Shown: in pieces, positions 9,735 through 19,680 of the stretch
Layout of the letters: each line of letters begins with the position of its first letter
Position numbering within the stretch: position 1 is the first letter of the stretch
Assembly (NCBI RefSeq): GCF_007625075.1
Contig: NZ_QMIE01000001.1
Span: forward strand, 310,001 to 374,000
Reading direction: 5' to 3'
DNA from: Oceanidesulfovibrio indonesiensis
GTDB lineage: Bacteria; Desulfobacterota; Desulfovibrionia; Desulfovibrionales; Desulfovibrionaceae
Length of the DNA stretch: 64,000 bases
The notes under the pieces: generated by a model
The model's database searches: none
Seen by the model: only the letters and a program-made list of their open reading frames with translations
Told to the model about the DNA's origin: nothing
Made by a program: the position numbers and the translations under genes

Positions 9735-9770
9735 AAAAGAAGGCGCTCCTTCCGCAGAGGGAGCGCCTTC
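9735..9770 (-). terminator. intrinsic terminator of the phosphofructokinase gene
   Basis: Read on the minus strand: GAAGGCGCTCC, a 10-base loop, GGAGCGCCTTC, then TTTT. The 11-bp stem starts 27 bases past the stop codon of the gene ending at 9797. Confidence 0.85.
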
Positions 9771-9796
9771 GAAAGTATGCATAGTGGTCGAGTCTG

Positions 9797-11149
9797 CTAC
9801 TCGTCGGACGTGGGGCAGTATTCGCCGGGGCCGAAGATGCCGGGAATGGGGTTCTGGCCCGTTGATTCCATGACCGCGCGCCAGTAGTCCGAGTTGATGT
9901 TCAGCTTGCGGCGCTCTTTGGTGACAAGGGAGAGCGGCAGGTGCACGTAGCGATCCTGCAGCCGCGAGATGACCATGCCCGTTTTGCCGGCAAGGGCGGC
10001 GTGGACGGCGTGTTGTCCCAGGAAGCCGCAGTACACGCGATCGTTGGCGTTGGCCGGCACCGAGCGGATAATGTAGCTGGGGTCGATGAACTTGATGGTG
10101 ATCGGAACGTTCTTGGCGCCGAAGTGTTTCTTGATGCGTTTGATGAGCAGGGAAGAGATGTCGCCCAGCACCGGATTGCCCGAGGCGTCCGTCTCGCCGG
10201 TGTACTCCAGAAGGTGCTGGCCCGCGCCTTCGGCCACCACGATGACCGCATGCTTGCGCGACCGCAGCCGTTCTTCGAGTTCGTTGAGCACGCCGTCCTT
10301 GCCGTCCAGCTCGAAGGGCGTTTCCGGAACGAGAACGAAGTTGACTTCCTTGAGCGCCAGGGTGGCGTGCGCGGCGATGAAGCCGGACTCGCGGCCCATG
10401 AGCTTGACTACCCCGATGCCGTTCATGGCGCAGACGGCCTCGGTATGTGCGCACTGGATAGCTTCGGTGGCTTTCTCCACGGCGGTGTCGAAGCCAAAGG
10501 ACTGGGTGATGAAATTGATGTCGTTGTCGATGGTCTTGGGGATGCCGATGATGGAGATCTTGAGCCTGCGGGCGATGATTTCCTCGGCGATCCTGCCGGC
10601 CGCGCGCATGGTGCCGTCGCCGCCAATGAGAAAGAGACAGGAGACATTCATGCGTTCAAGAGCGTCCACGATATCCTCGGCAGGCTGCGGCCCGCGCGAC
10701 GAACCGAGAATGGTGCCGCCGAACTGGTGGCTGCTGGCGACCTTTTCGGGCGTGAGCTCCACGATTTCATGTCCGTAGCTGGGGATGAAGCCTTCGAGCC
10801 CGAAGCGGATGCCCAGAACGGAAGCGACGCCGTAGCTGTGGTGCGCCTCCATGACGATGGCGCGGATGACGTCGTTGACGCCCGGACACAACCCGCCGCA
10901 GGTGACAATGGCGCATTTGGTCTTTGCCGGGTCGAAGTACAGGTTCCGGCGCGGTCCTGCGAGCTGGAAATCCAGGTAGACCGGATCGTCGCCCAGGTTG
11001 CTCATCTGCTCTTCAGTCACCTGGATGAGAACCTTGGCGTCGTCTTCGGTGAAGTGGCAGACGGACAGTTTCGAAGGGATCTTGGCCTTGCCGAGGGTTT
11101 TGATCTCGGTATCCACATCGCGAGCGCGTTGGACGCGTTCTTTGGTCAT
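9797..11149 (-). CDS. pfkA: 6-phosphofructokinase, ATP-type by active-site residue
   Basis: A 450-residue PFK of the long (group II) class. It phosphorylates fructose 6-phosphate to the 1,6-bisphosphate. CGGLCPGVN near residue 84 and GGDGTMRAA form the nucleotide site; the glycine in GGDGT (position 104 in E. coli numbering) favours ATP, while pyrophosphate enzymes carry aspartate there. The catalytic loop reads PKTIDND, with the lysine at position 124 otherwise typical of pyrophosphate enzymes; the G104/K124 pair is known in plant and trypanosome ATP-PFKs. The start is ATG 11149 behind AAAGGA; a TTG two codons earlier is less likely. Single gene with its own terminator. Confidence 0.88.
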   Translation of the reverse strand: MTKERVQRARDVDTEIKTLGKAKIPSKLSVCHFTEDDAKVLIQVTEEQMSNLGDDPVYLDFQLAGPRRNLYFDPAKTKCAIVTCGGLCPGVNDVIRAIVMEAHHSYGVASVLGIRFGLEGFIPSYGHEIVELTPEKVASSHQFGGTILGSSRGPQPAEDIVDALERMNVSCLFLIGGDGTMRAAGRIAEEIIARRLKISIIGIPKTIDNDINFITQSFGFDTAVEKATEAIQCAHTEAVCAMNGIGVVKLMGRESGFIAAHATLALKEVNFVLVPETPFELDGKDGVLNELEERLRSRKHAVIVVAEGAGQHLLEYTGETDASGNPVLGDISSLLIKRIKKHFGAKNVPITIKFIDPSYIIRSVPANANDRVYCGFLGQHAVHAALAGKTGMVISRLQDRYVHLPLSLVTKERRKLNINSDYWRAVMESTGQNPIPGIFGPGEYCPTSDE

Positions 11150-11253
11150 GCTCAATCCTTTCGAGGTAATGGATTACGAGGTGCGGATGGTTCGCAGCTT
11201 CAACGCATTTTTCTAGCACAGGATACCATGCCTTACCAGGATGGGACCATGCG

Positions 11254-11303
11254 AAAATAAGCCGCACCCATTTCCCGTATCAAACCAGGGAGATGGGTGC
11301 GGC
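11254..11303 (-). terminator. intrinsic terminator downstream of tatC
   Basis: On the minus strand a 16-bp stem (GCCGCACCCATCTCCC paired with GGGAAATGGGTGCGGC, one wobble) is followed by TTATTTT. It lies about 60 bases after the tatC stop and probably ends the liv-gua-tat transcript. Confidence 0.85.
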
Positions 11304-11365
11304 TGAAATGGTTCTGTCAGAACCGGGATTTCGTGGCGCGCGATGGAGCGGCTGCGTGCGGCCGA

Positions 11366-12550
11366 CTATTGACGTTCCTGTTCAGCCTCCGTTGCCTCCG
11401 AATCTTCGTTCTCGTCTTCTTCGTCTGGCTCCTCGCCTTTTTTCTTCTTTTCTCGTCGGCCGAATATCTGAGCGACGTAGATGGATATCTCGTAGAGAAG
11501 CATGAGGGGGCCAGCCATGAGCATCTGCGAGACCACGTCCGGCGGGGTGAGCACCGCCGAGACCACGAAGCATCCCAGGAAGGAGTACTTGCGGTGCTTG
11601 CGCAGCATGGCCGAGGTGACCAGGCCGAGCCGGGCCAGGAAGAATATCACCAGCGGCAGTTCGAAGATGACGCCGAATGCGAACAGCAGCTTGAGCGAGA
11701 AGCCGAGATATTCGTTCAGCTTGGGGAACGGCTTGATGAATTCCGTGGTGAATCCCATGAAAAACTCGAAGGCGAACGGGAACACCACGAAGTAGCCGAA
11801 GCAAGCACCCACCACGAAGAACAATGCGGAGACAAAGCCTATGGGTATGAGATACTTGCGTTCTTCCTTGTACAGCCCAGGCGCCACGAACAGCCAGAGC
11901 TGATAGAAGATGAACGGGCTGGTGACGAAGAAGCCGGCCACGAGGGCGATTTTGATGTACGTGAAGAAAGCCTCGGGCAAGGCGGTGAAGATGAGGTGCG
12001 AGCCGGGGGGAAAGACGTTGACCAGCGGCTCCATGAGAATGTCGAACAGCTGCTTGGAGAAGCCGTAGCAGGCGAGGAATCCCACGGCCAGCGCGATGAA
12101 ACAGCGCGTGAGGCGAATGCGCAGCTCCTGCAGGTGATCGGTGAAGGACATGGACCCGTCCTCGTCGTCCTCTTCCTCTTCCTCGTCCTCGTCCTCGTCT
12201 CCGTCGCCGGAGTCACCATCGCCGGCCATGTCCGCCGGGGCGGGGGGCGGCGCATCGCCGCCGTTTCCATCGCCTGCGCCGGCTTCTGTGGGCTTGTCGC
12301 CTTCTTCGGCTGCTTCGCGGGCTGCTGCGATTTCGGGGTCATCCACCCCATCCGGTCCCTGGGCCTGTTCACCCTGGCTGTTCTCGCCCAGAGCGGAAGG
12401 ATCGTCGGACACGTCGGCTTTGATGGGCGCGGCATCTTCCGAGCCGGACTCCGAAGACGCCGTCTGTTCGCCCCCAGGAGCTTCATTCTCCGGGGCGTCG
12501 TCTCCCACAGGCTGATCCTGCTCGAATGGCTTTTTGGATTCGTCGCTCAC
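11366..12550 (-). CDS. tatC: Sec-independent translocase TatC with long acidic extensions
   Basis: 394 residues, against about 250 for usual TatC. The core from about residue 132 (MSFTDHLQELRIRLTRC) to 365 shows six membrane helices and the conserved FTDHLQELR N-terminal motif that helps bind twin-arginine signal peptides. Ahead of it lie some 130 residues that are strongly acidic, Ala/Gly/Pro-rich and end in a run of Asp/Glu (DEDEDEEEEEDDED); the C-terminus also carries a charged tail. Both extensions should lie in the cytoplasm. The gene overlaps tatB by 4 bases. TatC is the receptor of the Tat pathway, which exports folded cofactor-bearing proteins such as periplasmic hydrogenases. The frame starts directly at the tatB stop, so the extension appears genuinely translated. 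Confidence 0.93.
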   Translation of the reverse strand: MSDESKKPFEQDQPVGDDAPENEAPGGEQTASSESGSEDAAPIKADVSDDPSALGENSQGEQAQGPDGVDDPEIAAAREAAEEGDKPTEAGAGDGNGGDAPPPAPADMAGDGDSGDGDEDEDEEEEEDDEDGSMSFTDHLQELRIRLTRCFIALAVGFLACYGFSKQLFDILMEPLVNVFPPGSHLIFTALPEAFFTYIKIALVAGFFVTSPFIFYQLWLFVAPGLYKEERKYLIPIGFVSALFFVVGACFGYFVVFPFAFEFFMGFTTEFIKPFPKLNEYLGFSLKLLFAFGVIFELPLVIFFLARLGLVTSAMLRKHRKYSFLGCFVVSAVLTPPDVVSQMLMAGPLMLLYEISIYVAQIFGRREKKKKGEEPDEEDENEDSEATEAEQERQ

Positions 12551-13065
12551 GCCTTGGACTCCTGGGCGGCACCTGCAGGGGCTTCGTCGCCGGATGCTGC
12601 GTTCCTGTCCTCAGCATCGGCAGTCCTGACCTCGGAGGTCGTCACGTCGATTGTCTTGGCGTCGTCCTCCTGCTGTGCGACTCGGGCCGCTTCTTCCTGC
12701 TCGGCATACGGGTCCTTGAAGGGTTCGGCGCGGTTGGCCTTGTCCGCGGAGCTCAGAGCCTTCCTGGCGGCCTCTTCGGCTTCCTGGCGCGCCTTGGCGC
12801 TTTCCTCGGATTCACCCTTGTGCTTGGACTGCGCCGCCTTGGCCACTTCCTTTTTTTTGACCTTTTCTTCATCGCGCCGCTTCTGCTCGCGTTCCTCGCG
12901 CTCGGCCTCTACGTTGATGGTGCGCTGCAGATCGGTGGAAACCTTCCTGAACTCGGCCATGCCCTTGCCCAGGGCGCGGGCGATCTGCGGAAGTTTCTTG
13001 GGTCCCAGAACAATGAGACCGACGGCGAGAATGATGAGTAGTTCAGTAGAACCGATGCCGAACAT
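12547..13065 (-). CDS. tatB: Sec-independent translocase TatB (TatA/B family)
   Basis: 172 residues: a short N-terminal membrane helix (MFGIGSTELLIILAVGLIVLG) followed by the conserved GPKKLP hinge, an amphipathic helix (ARALGKGMAEFRKV) and a long charged tail. The position directly before tatC, the E at residue 8 and the length favour TatB over TatA, although the two are hard to separate by sequence alone. A GGAG motif precedes ATG 13065. The gene follows guaA by 18 bases and overlaps tatC, so it is expressed with the gua genes. Confidence 0.88.
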   Translation of the reverse strand: MFGIGSTELLIILAVGLIVLGPKKLPQIARALGKGMAEFRKVSTDLQRTINVEAEREEREQKRRDEEKVKKKEVAKAAQSKHKGESEESAKARQEAEEAARKALSSADKANRAEPFKDPYAEQEEAARVAQQEDDAKTIDVTTSEVRTADAEDRNAASGDEAPAGAAQESKA

Positions 13066-13083
13066 GGTGAATCTCCGGGAGGC

Positions 13084-14631
13084 TTACTCCCATTCGATGG
13101 TGGAGGGCGGCTTGGACGAAATGTCGTAGACCACGCGGTTGACGCCCTTGACCTCGTTGATGATGCGGCTGGAGATGCGCGCGAGCACCTCGGAGGGCAG
13201 GCGCGTCCAGTCGGCCGTCATGGCGTCCACGCTGTCCACGACACGCAGCGCGATGACATGTTCGTACGTGCGGTCGTCGCCCATGACGCCCACGGTCTTG
13301 AGCGGCAGGAGCACGGCGAAGCCCTGCCAGACCTTTCTGTACCAGTCCGAGGCGTGGAGTTCATCCTGCACGATGCGGTCGGCCTGGCGGAGAATTTCAA
13401 GGCGCTCGTCGGTAATCTCGCCCAGTATGCGGATGGCCAGACCGGGACCCGGGAAGGGGTGACGCCAGATGACGAAGTCTGGCAGGCCCAGCTCCACGGC
13501 CACCTTGCGCACCTCGTCCTTGAACAGTTCGCGCAGGGGCTCCACGAGGTCGAGCTCCATGATGTCGGGCAGGCCGCCCACGTTGTGGTGGCTCTTGATG
13601 ACCGCCGAGGGGCCCTTGAAGGACACGGATTCGATGACGTCCGGGTAGAGCGTGCCCTGGGCGAGGTAGCTGACGTCCTTGATGTCCTTGGCTTCGCGCT
13701 CGAACACCTCGATGAAGGTCCTTCCGATGATCTTGCGCTTTTCTTCCGGGTCGTCCACGCCGCGGAGCTTGGAGAGGAACTCCTCCTGCGCCTGGACGTA
13801 GTGGAGCTGGAGCTTGAAGTGCTCGTCCAGATAGCCCACGACCTCGGTGCCCTCGCCCGCGCGGAGCAGGCCGTTGTCCACGAAGATGCAGTGCAGATTA
13901 TCGCCGATGGCCTTGGAGAGCAGCACGGCGACTACGGTGGAGTCGATGCCGCCGGACAGGCCGCAGACCACCTTTCTGTCGCCGATCTTCTCGCGCAGCT
14001 CACCAATGACGGCCTCCGCAAAGGAGGACATGGACCAGTCGCCCTTGAGCCCGGCCACCTTGAACAGGAAGTTGCGCAGCATCTGCGCGCCGTCCTCGGT
14101 GTGGTGGACTTCCGGGTGAAACTGCACGGCGTAGAAGCGGCGGTTTTCGTCCGCCATGGCGGCAACGTCCACGTTTTTGGTGCGGCCGATGACCTCGAAC
14201 CCGGGCGGCGGAGCCAGAACCTTGTCGCCGTGGGACATCCAGACTTTGTGGACGCCTTCCTTGGGCAGGCCGTCCCACAAGGGGGAGTCGGCCAGCAGGG
14301 AGAGGTCGGCGCGGCCGTACTCGCGGTCGCTGCTCTGGGCCAGGGAACCGCCCAGCTCGTTGGCGATAAGCTGCATGCCGTAGCATATGCCGAGCACCGG
14401 GATGCCGAGCCCGAGAATGCCTGCGTCCAGTTGCGGCGAGTCCTCGTCGGAAACCGAGGCCGGACCGCCGGACAGGATGACGGCAGAGGGCTGCATGGCC
14501 TTCAGGTCATCGAGGGGGATGGTGCAGGGGTGGATCTCGGAGTAGACGCCAGCCTCGCGCACGCGCCTGGCTATGAGTTGGGTCACCTGGGACCCGTAGT
14601 CTACGATGACGACTTTTTCCTGAACGTCCAT
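13084..14631 (-). CDS. guaA: GMP synthase (glutamine-hydrolysing)
   Basis: 515 residues, the normal length. Converts XMP to GMP using ATP and glutamine. The N-terminal class I amidotransferase domain (to about residue 190) has VDYGSQ, the oxyanion strand SGGP and the nucleophile in GICYGMQL; histidine and glutamate of the triad are in QFHPEVHHT. The synthetase domain has the PP-loop [10 protein letters not shown] and the C-terminal dimerisation domain ends in [13 protein letters not shown], the canonical GuaA terminus. It lies 10 bases after guaB, so the two last steps of GMP synthesis are co-expressed. Confidence 0.98.
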   Translation of the reverse strand: MDVQEKVVIVDYGSQVTQLIARRVREAGVYSEIHPCTIPLDDLKAMQPSAVILSGGPASVSDEDSPQLDAGILGLGIPVLGICYGMQLIANELGGSLAQSSDREYGRADLSLLADSPLWDGLPKEGVHKVWMSHGDKVLAPPPGFEVIGRTKNVDVAAMADENRRFYAVQFHPEVHHTEDGAQMLRNFLFKVAGLKGDWSMSSFAEAVIGELREKIGDRKVVCGLSGGIDSTVVAVLLSKAIGDNLHCIFVDNGLLRAGEGTEVVGYLDEHFKLQLHYVQAQEEFLSKLRGVDDPEEKRKIIGRTFIEVFEREAKDIKDVSYLAQGTLYPDVIESVSFKGPSAVIKSHHNVGGLPDIMELDLVEPLRELFKDEVRKVAVELGLPDFVIWRHPFPGPGLAIRILGEITDERLEILRQADRIVQDELHASDWYRKVWQGFAVLLPLKTVGVMGDDRTYEHVIALRVVDSVDAMTADWTRLPSEVLARISSRIINEVKGVNRVVYDISSKPPSTIEWE

Positions 14632-14641
14632 GGCTGCTCCG

Positions 14642-16111
14642 CTAGAAGTTCTCGACCCGGTAGTTGGGCGCTTCCTTGGTGATGATGACGTCGTGCACGT
14701 GGCTTTCGCGCAGGCCGGCCGGGGATATCTCCACGAACCTGGCGTCTTCCTGCAGGGACTGGATGGATTGGCACCCTGTGTAGCCCATGCCGGAGCGCAG
14801 GCCGCCCACGAGCTGGTACAGGGAGTCTGTGACCGGGCCCTTGTACGGGACGCGGCCCACGATGCCCTCAGGCACGAGCTTGCCGCCGCCTTCCTCGGCC
14901 TTGTCCTGGAAGTAGCGGTCCTTGGAGCCTTCCTTCATGGCGTCGATGGAGCCCATGCCGCGGTATATCTTGTACCGGCGGCCCTGATAGAGGATGGTTT
15001 CGCCCGGGCTCTCGTCCGTGCCGGCGAAGAGGGATCCGATCATCACGCAGTCCGCGCCGGCGGCAATGGCCTTGACCACGTCGCCGGAGAACTTGATGCC
15101 GCCGTCGGCGATGATATGCTTGCCCACCTCGCGAGCAGCGCGGGTGGATTCCATGATGGCCGTGACCTGCGGCACGCCCACGCCCGCAACGATGCGGGTG
15201 GTGCAGATGGAGCCGGGGCCGATACCCACCTTGACCGTGTCGGCGCCGGCCTTGAGCACGGCGCGAGCGCCTTCGTAGGTGCCCACGTTGCCGGCCACGA
15301 GCTGGCAGTCGGGGAAGGTGGAGCGAACGGCCTCGATGGCGCGCAGGATGTTTCTGGAATGGCCGTGGGCCGAATCCACCACGAGGAAATCCACGCCGGC
15401 TTTGAGCAGAGCGTCGGCCCGGGCTTCGCCTTCCGGTCCCACGCCGATGGCGGCGCCGACGCGCAGGCGGCCTTTGGGGTCCTTGCAGGACTGTGGGTAC
15501 TTCTTGATTTTTTCAATATCCTTGATGGTGATGAGGCCGGAAAGCTTGCCGTCCTTGTCGACCACGAGGAGCTTTTCGATGCGGTTTTCGTGCAGGTGGG
15601 CTTTGGCCTGCTCCAGGGTTGTGCCCACGGGCACGGTAACGAGCCTGTCAGCGGTCATCACGTCCGCGACCTTGAGGTCCATGTCGGAGACGAAGCGGAC
15701 GTCGCGGTTTGTAAGGATGCCTACGAGCTGGTCGCCCTTGACCACGGGCAGTCCGGAAATGCTGTACTCGGCCATGATCTCGAGCGCCTGGCCCACGGTG
15801 AGATCGGGTTCGATGGTCACGGGGTCGACGATCATCCCGGACTCGGACTTCTTGACCTTCTCCACCTCGATGCGCTGCTTATCGATGGTCATGTTCTTGT
15901 GGATCACGCCCACGCCGCCGGCGCGCGCCATGGAAATGGCGAGACCGGACTCGGTAACCGTGTCCATGGCAGCGGAGAGCAGGGGCACGTTCAGGGAGAT
16001 ATCCTGCGTGAGTTGGGTGGATACGTCCACGGTGTCCGGAAGGACTTCCGAGTACGCGGGTTGGAGCAACACGTCGTCGAATGTATAGCCTTTGCCGAGA
16101 ACCTTTTCCAT
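14642..16111 (-). CDS. guaB: inosine-5'-monophosphate dehydrogenase
   Basis: 489 residues. Oxidises IMP to XMP with NAD+, the committed step to guanine nucleotides. The typical start ([20 protein letters not shown]) is followed by the TIM barrel, interrupted by a pair of CBS domains (about residues 95-205) that in many bacteria bind nucleotides for allosteric control. The catalytic loop is [11 protein letters not shown] with the active-site cysteine, and the flap region carries YRGMGS. An AAGGAA ribosome-binding site precedes ATG 16111. It begins 30 bases after livF, so it may be read through from the liv operon. Confidence 0.98.
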   Translation of the reverse strand: MEKVLGKGYTFDDVLLQPAYSEVLPDTVDVSTQLTQDISLNVPLLSAAMDTVTESGLAISMARAGGVGVIHKNMTIDKQRIEVEKVKKSESGMIVDPVTIEPDLTVGQALEIMAEYSISGLPVVKGDQLVGILTNRDVRFVSDMDLKVADVMTADRLVTVPVGTTLEQAKAHLHENRIEKLLVVDKDGKLSGLITIKDIEKIKKYPQSCKDPKGRLRVGAAIGVGPEGEARADALLKAGVDFLVVDSAHGHSRNILRAIEAVRSTFPDCQLVAGNVGTYEGARAVLKAGADTVKVGIGPGSICTTRIVAGVGVPQVTAIMESTRAAREVGKHIIADGGIKFSGDVVKAIAAGADCVMIGSLFAGTDESPGETILYQGRRYKIYRGMGSIDAMKEGSKDRYFQDKAEEGGGKLVPEGIVGRVPYKGPVTDSLYQLVGGLRSGMGYTGCQSIQSLQEDARFVEISPAGLRESHVHDVIITKEAPNYRVENF

Positions 16112-16140
16112 GAGTCGTATTCCTTGGTTTGCCGTCCGGG

Positions 16141-16840
16141 CTAATCGAGGCCCAGGTAGGCGGCTCTGACTTGCGGGTTCGCCGTGAGTTCGGCCGAGGT
16201 CCCTTCCAGGTGGACGGTGCCTGTGGTGAGCACGTAGCCGCGGTGCGCGATCTGCAACGCCATCTGGGCGTTCTGCTCCACGAGCAGCACGGTCGTCCCT
16301 TCCTGGTTGATGGATTGGATGACCTCGAAAATATTCTCCACCACGATGGGCGCAAGGCCCAGCGAGGGTTCGTCCAACAACAACAGTTTTGGCCGGGCCA
16401 TGAGCGCCCGACCGATGGCCAGCATCTGCTGCTCGCCGCCGGAAAGCGTGCCTCCGGGCTGTTTGCGCCGCTCTGCCAGGATGGGAAAGAGCTCGTAAGC
16501 GCGCTCTTCGTCCGAGGCTATGCCGCCAGCGTCGTTGCGCAGATATGCTCCCATCATCAGGTTTTCACGCACGGAGAGGCGGGGGAAGATCATCCGGCCT
16601 TCGGGAACCTGGGTGATGCCCCGCGCCACAATTTTCTCCGAGGGCAGCTTGGTGATGTCCTCGCCGAGAAAGGTGATGGCGCCCCGGCGCGGTTTGTATA
16701 CGCCGGAAAGGGACATGAGCGTCGTTGTCTTGCCGGCGCCGTTGGCTCCGATGAGGCAGACGATCTCCTTCTCCCTGATCTTCAGGGAGACGCCTTTCAG
16801 GGCGTGAATCGAGCCATAATACGTATGGATGTCGTTAATC

Positions 16841-16848
<8 letters not shown>
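16141..16848 (-). CDS. livF: branched-chain amino-acid ABC transporter ATPase LivF
   Basis: 235 residues. An ABC ATPase of the LivF type: Walker [10 protein letters not shown], the LivF-type Q-loop region [11 protein letters not shown], signature [16 protein letters not shown], Walker [14 protein letters not shown] and a switch histidine replaced by the usual LVEQN. The start is ATG 16848, which overlaps the stop of livG by 8 bases; the family's [12 protein letters not shown] opening confirms it. It works with LivG, LivH, LivM and the binding protein LivJ to import leucine, isoleucine, valine or related amino acids. Confidence 0.95.
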
Positions 16849-17635
<787 letters not shown>

Positions 17636-17647
17636 GACGAATTACGA

Positions 17648-18688
17648 TCAGGCTGTTGCCCGTTCACGGTCGAGGCGCTTCTTCAGGTCCTTGATCACCG
17701 GGTTGTCCATGCCGGTGGCGGCGATGCGCGGCAGGAATCCAGAGGGCTTGAAGCGCATGATGAGGATCATGATCAGTCCATAGAAAAGGAAGCGCGTTTC
17801 CACGGGCAGCCCGAGTTCCGGGAGCACCACGCGCAGCACTTCGCCAAGGGCCACCAGGATGGTCGCGCCGATGAGCGCGCCGTTGATGTTGCCCAGACCG
17901 CCCAGCACCACCATGCACAGCACCAGGAAGGATTCCCAGAACTTGAACATGTCCGGCGAGAGGAACAGGGTCCAGCGTGCGAAGAAACAGCCGCCCACGG
18001 CGCCGATGCCGGCGGAGATGGCGAAGGCGATGACCTTGTAGTTGAGGATGTTCACGCCGCAGCTGGACGCGGCCAGGGGGTCTTCGCGTATGGCGTACCA
18101 GGCGCGCCCCAGCCGGGAATCCTCCAGCCGGCGCAGTATGGCGTAGACCGCAAGGACCAGGAGCATGGCGAGGAAGTAGTAGGGCGTCTCGCCGTCGAAC
18201 ATGTAGTACCAGTCCCAGGCGGGGTTGAGCGCCTTGGAGATGAAGGAAAGGTCGATGGTGACGGGATCGATGCCGGGCAGCCCCAGGGGGCCGCGGGTGA
18301 GCCAGATTTCGTTGGTCAGAAAGAGCACCACGAGTTCGGAAAACCCGAAGGTTACGATGGCGAAGTAGTCCCCGGTGAGCCGCAGCGTGGGCGCGCCGAG
18401 CAGAACGCCCCACAACGCTCCGTTGAGCGCGGCCAGCGGTACGATGACCCAGAAAGAGAGCCCGTAATGGATGGTCAGCAGCCCGGCGGTGTATGCGCCG
18501 ATGCCGTAGAACCCGACGAAGCCGAGGTCCAGCAGGCCGCAGAATCCCGGCACGATGTTCAGGCCCATGGCCAGGATCATGTAGACCATCACCAGGGTGA
18601 GCACGTGCAGCGCGTACTCCGAGGCAAATGGCAGGAACGGAAAGAGGCAGGCCGCGGCGAGGATGGGAAGTGCGATCTTCAGCTTCAT
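17648..18688 (-). CDS. livM: branched-chain amino-acid ABC transporter permease LivM
   Basis: 346 residues with eight to ten membrane helices. The LivM signatures are visible: GLLDLGFVGFYGIGAYTAGLL near residues 50-70, APTLRLTGDYFAIVTFGF, and the coupling segment GRAWYAIREDPLAASSCGVN that contacts the ATPases. LivM and LivH form the membrane channel. It is separated from livH by 9 bases and from livG by 12. Confidence 0.95.
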   Translation of the reverse strand: MKLKIALPILAAACLFPFLPFASEYALHVLTLVMVYMILAMGLNIVPGFCGLLDLGFVGFYGIGAYTAGLLTIHYGLSFWVIVPLAALNGALWGVLLGAPTLRLTGDYFAIVTFGFSELVVLFLTNEIWLTRGPLGLPGIDPVTIDLSFISKALNPAWDWYYMFDGETPYYFLAMLLVLAVYAILRRLEDSRLGRAWYAIREDPLAASSCGVNILNYKVIAFAISAGIGAVGGCFFARWTLFLSPDMFKFWESFLVLCMVVLGGLGNINGALIGATILVALGEVLRVVLPELGLPVETRFLFYGLIMILIMRFKPSGFLPRIAATGMDNPVIKDLKKRLDRERATA

Positions 18689-18697
18689 GGCTCTACC

Positions 18698-19585
18698 CTA
18701 AGCCTTGTCCACCAGGGCTTTGCCCAGAATTCCAGAGGGACGGAAGATGATCACCGCTATCAATACCGCGTAGGCCACGCCGTCCCTGTACAGGGAGGAG
18801 ACGTAGCCCGCGCCGAGCGCTTCGGCGATGCCGAGAACGATGCCGCCGAACATGGCGCCGGGCACGGAGCCGATGCCGCCCAGCACAGCTGCGGCGAAGG
18901 CCTTGACGCCGGCCACGTAGCCCATGGTGGGGTAGAGGGTATTGTAGAACAGCGCCACCAGGATGCCGGCCATGGCGCCCATGGCCGAGCCCAGCACGAA
19001 AGTGAAGGAGATCACCCGGTTCACGTTGATGCCCATGAGCTGGCAGCACGTCCTGTTCTGCGCGAGGGCGCGCATGGCGGTGCCCACGCGCGTCTTCGAG
19101 ATGATCAGGAAGAGGCCGATCATCATGGAGAAGGTGATTCCGAAAATGAAGAGATGCAGCCAGGTGATGGTCACGTCGCTAAAGGCGAAGGCCTGCTCGG
19201 AGAAGAATGCCGGAACAGCCTCCTGCGGGAAGGCGCGGGGGCGGCTGCCCCAGATGACCATGGCCAGGTTCTGCAGAAAGATGGACATGCCGATGGCCGT
19301 GATGAGCGCCGCGAGTCTATGCGCTTTCCGTATAGGTCGGTAGGCGAAGATGTCGATCGCGATGCCCAGGAGCGCGCAACAGATCATGGCGCAGGGAATA
19401 GCGACCCACAAAGGAAGGCCGACCACCGTGATGAACGAGACGCAGAAGAACGCGCCGAGCATGTATATTTCGCCGTGGGCGAAGTTGATGAGCTCAATGA
19501 CGCCGTAGACCATGGTGTAGCCGACAGCGATGAGTGCGTAGATGACGCCAAGGGTGAGACCGTTTACGAGCTGCTGTTCGAGCAC
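18698..19585 (-). CDS. livH: branched-chain amino-acid ABC transporter permease LivH
   Basis: 295 residues from a GTG start at 19585 (MLEQQLVNGLTLG), which matches the family N-terminus. The ATG further out (19654) is rejected because it lies in the livJ terminator hairpin. Typical LivH features are GYTMVYGVIELINFAHGEIYMLGAF and the EAA-like loop RALAQNRTCCQLMGINVNRV. It forms the transport channel with LivM. The GTG has no clear Shine-Dalgarno sequence. Confidence 0.9.
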   Translation of the reverse strand: MLEQQLVNGLTLGVIYALIAVGYTMVYGVIELINFAHGEIYMLGAFFCVSFITVVGLPLWVAIPCAMICCALLGIAIDIFAYRPIRKAHRLAALITAIGMSIFLQNLAMVIWGSRPRAFPQEAVPAFFSEQAFAFSDVTITWLHLFIFGITFSMMIGLFLIISKTRVGTAMRALAQNRTCCQLMGINVNRVISFTFVLGSAMGAMAGILVALFYNTLYPTMGYVAGVKAFAAAVLGGIGSVPGAMFGGIVLGIAEALGAGYVSSLYRDGVAYAVLIAVIIFRPSGILGKALVDKA

Positions 19586-19620
19586 TGTAGTATTGGGGGC
19601 TTGGCGCGACCGGCGGCGAA

Positions 19621-19651
19621 GAAAACAGGCTGGGTCCGAAGACCCAGCCTG
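19621..19651 (-). terminator. livJ-livH intergenic terminator/attenuator
   Basis: On the minus strand CAGGCTGGGTC-TTCG-GACCCAGCCTG is followed by TTTTC: an 11-bp stem closed by a UUCG tetraloop. It sits between livJ and livH, so most transcripts should end after the binding-protein gene and only some read into livHMGF. This gives the usual excess of binding protein over permease. Confidence 0.9.
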
Positions 19652-19680
19652 CATGTATCGCTCGATACCGTGACGCGTGG

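Noticed and set aside
19586-19654. N-terminal extension of livH from ATG 19654
   Set aside because: The extension would be translated from the livJ terminator hairpin and has no similarity to LivH N-termini.
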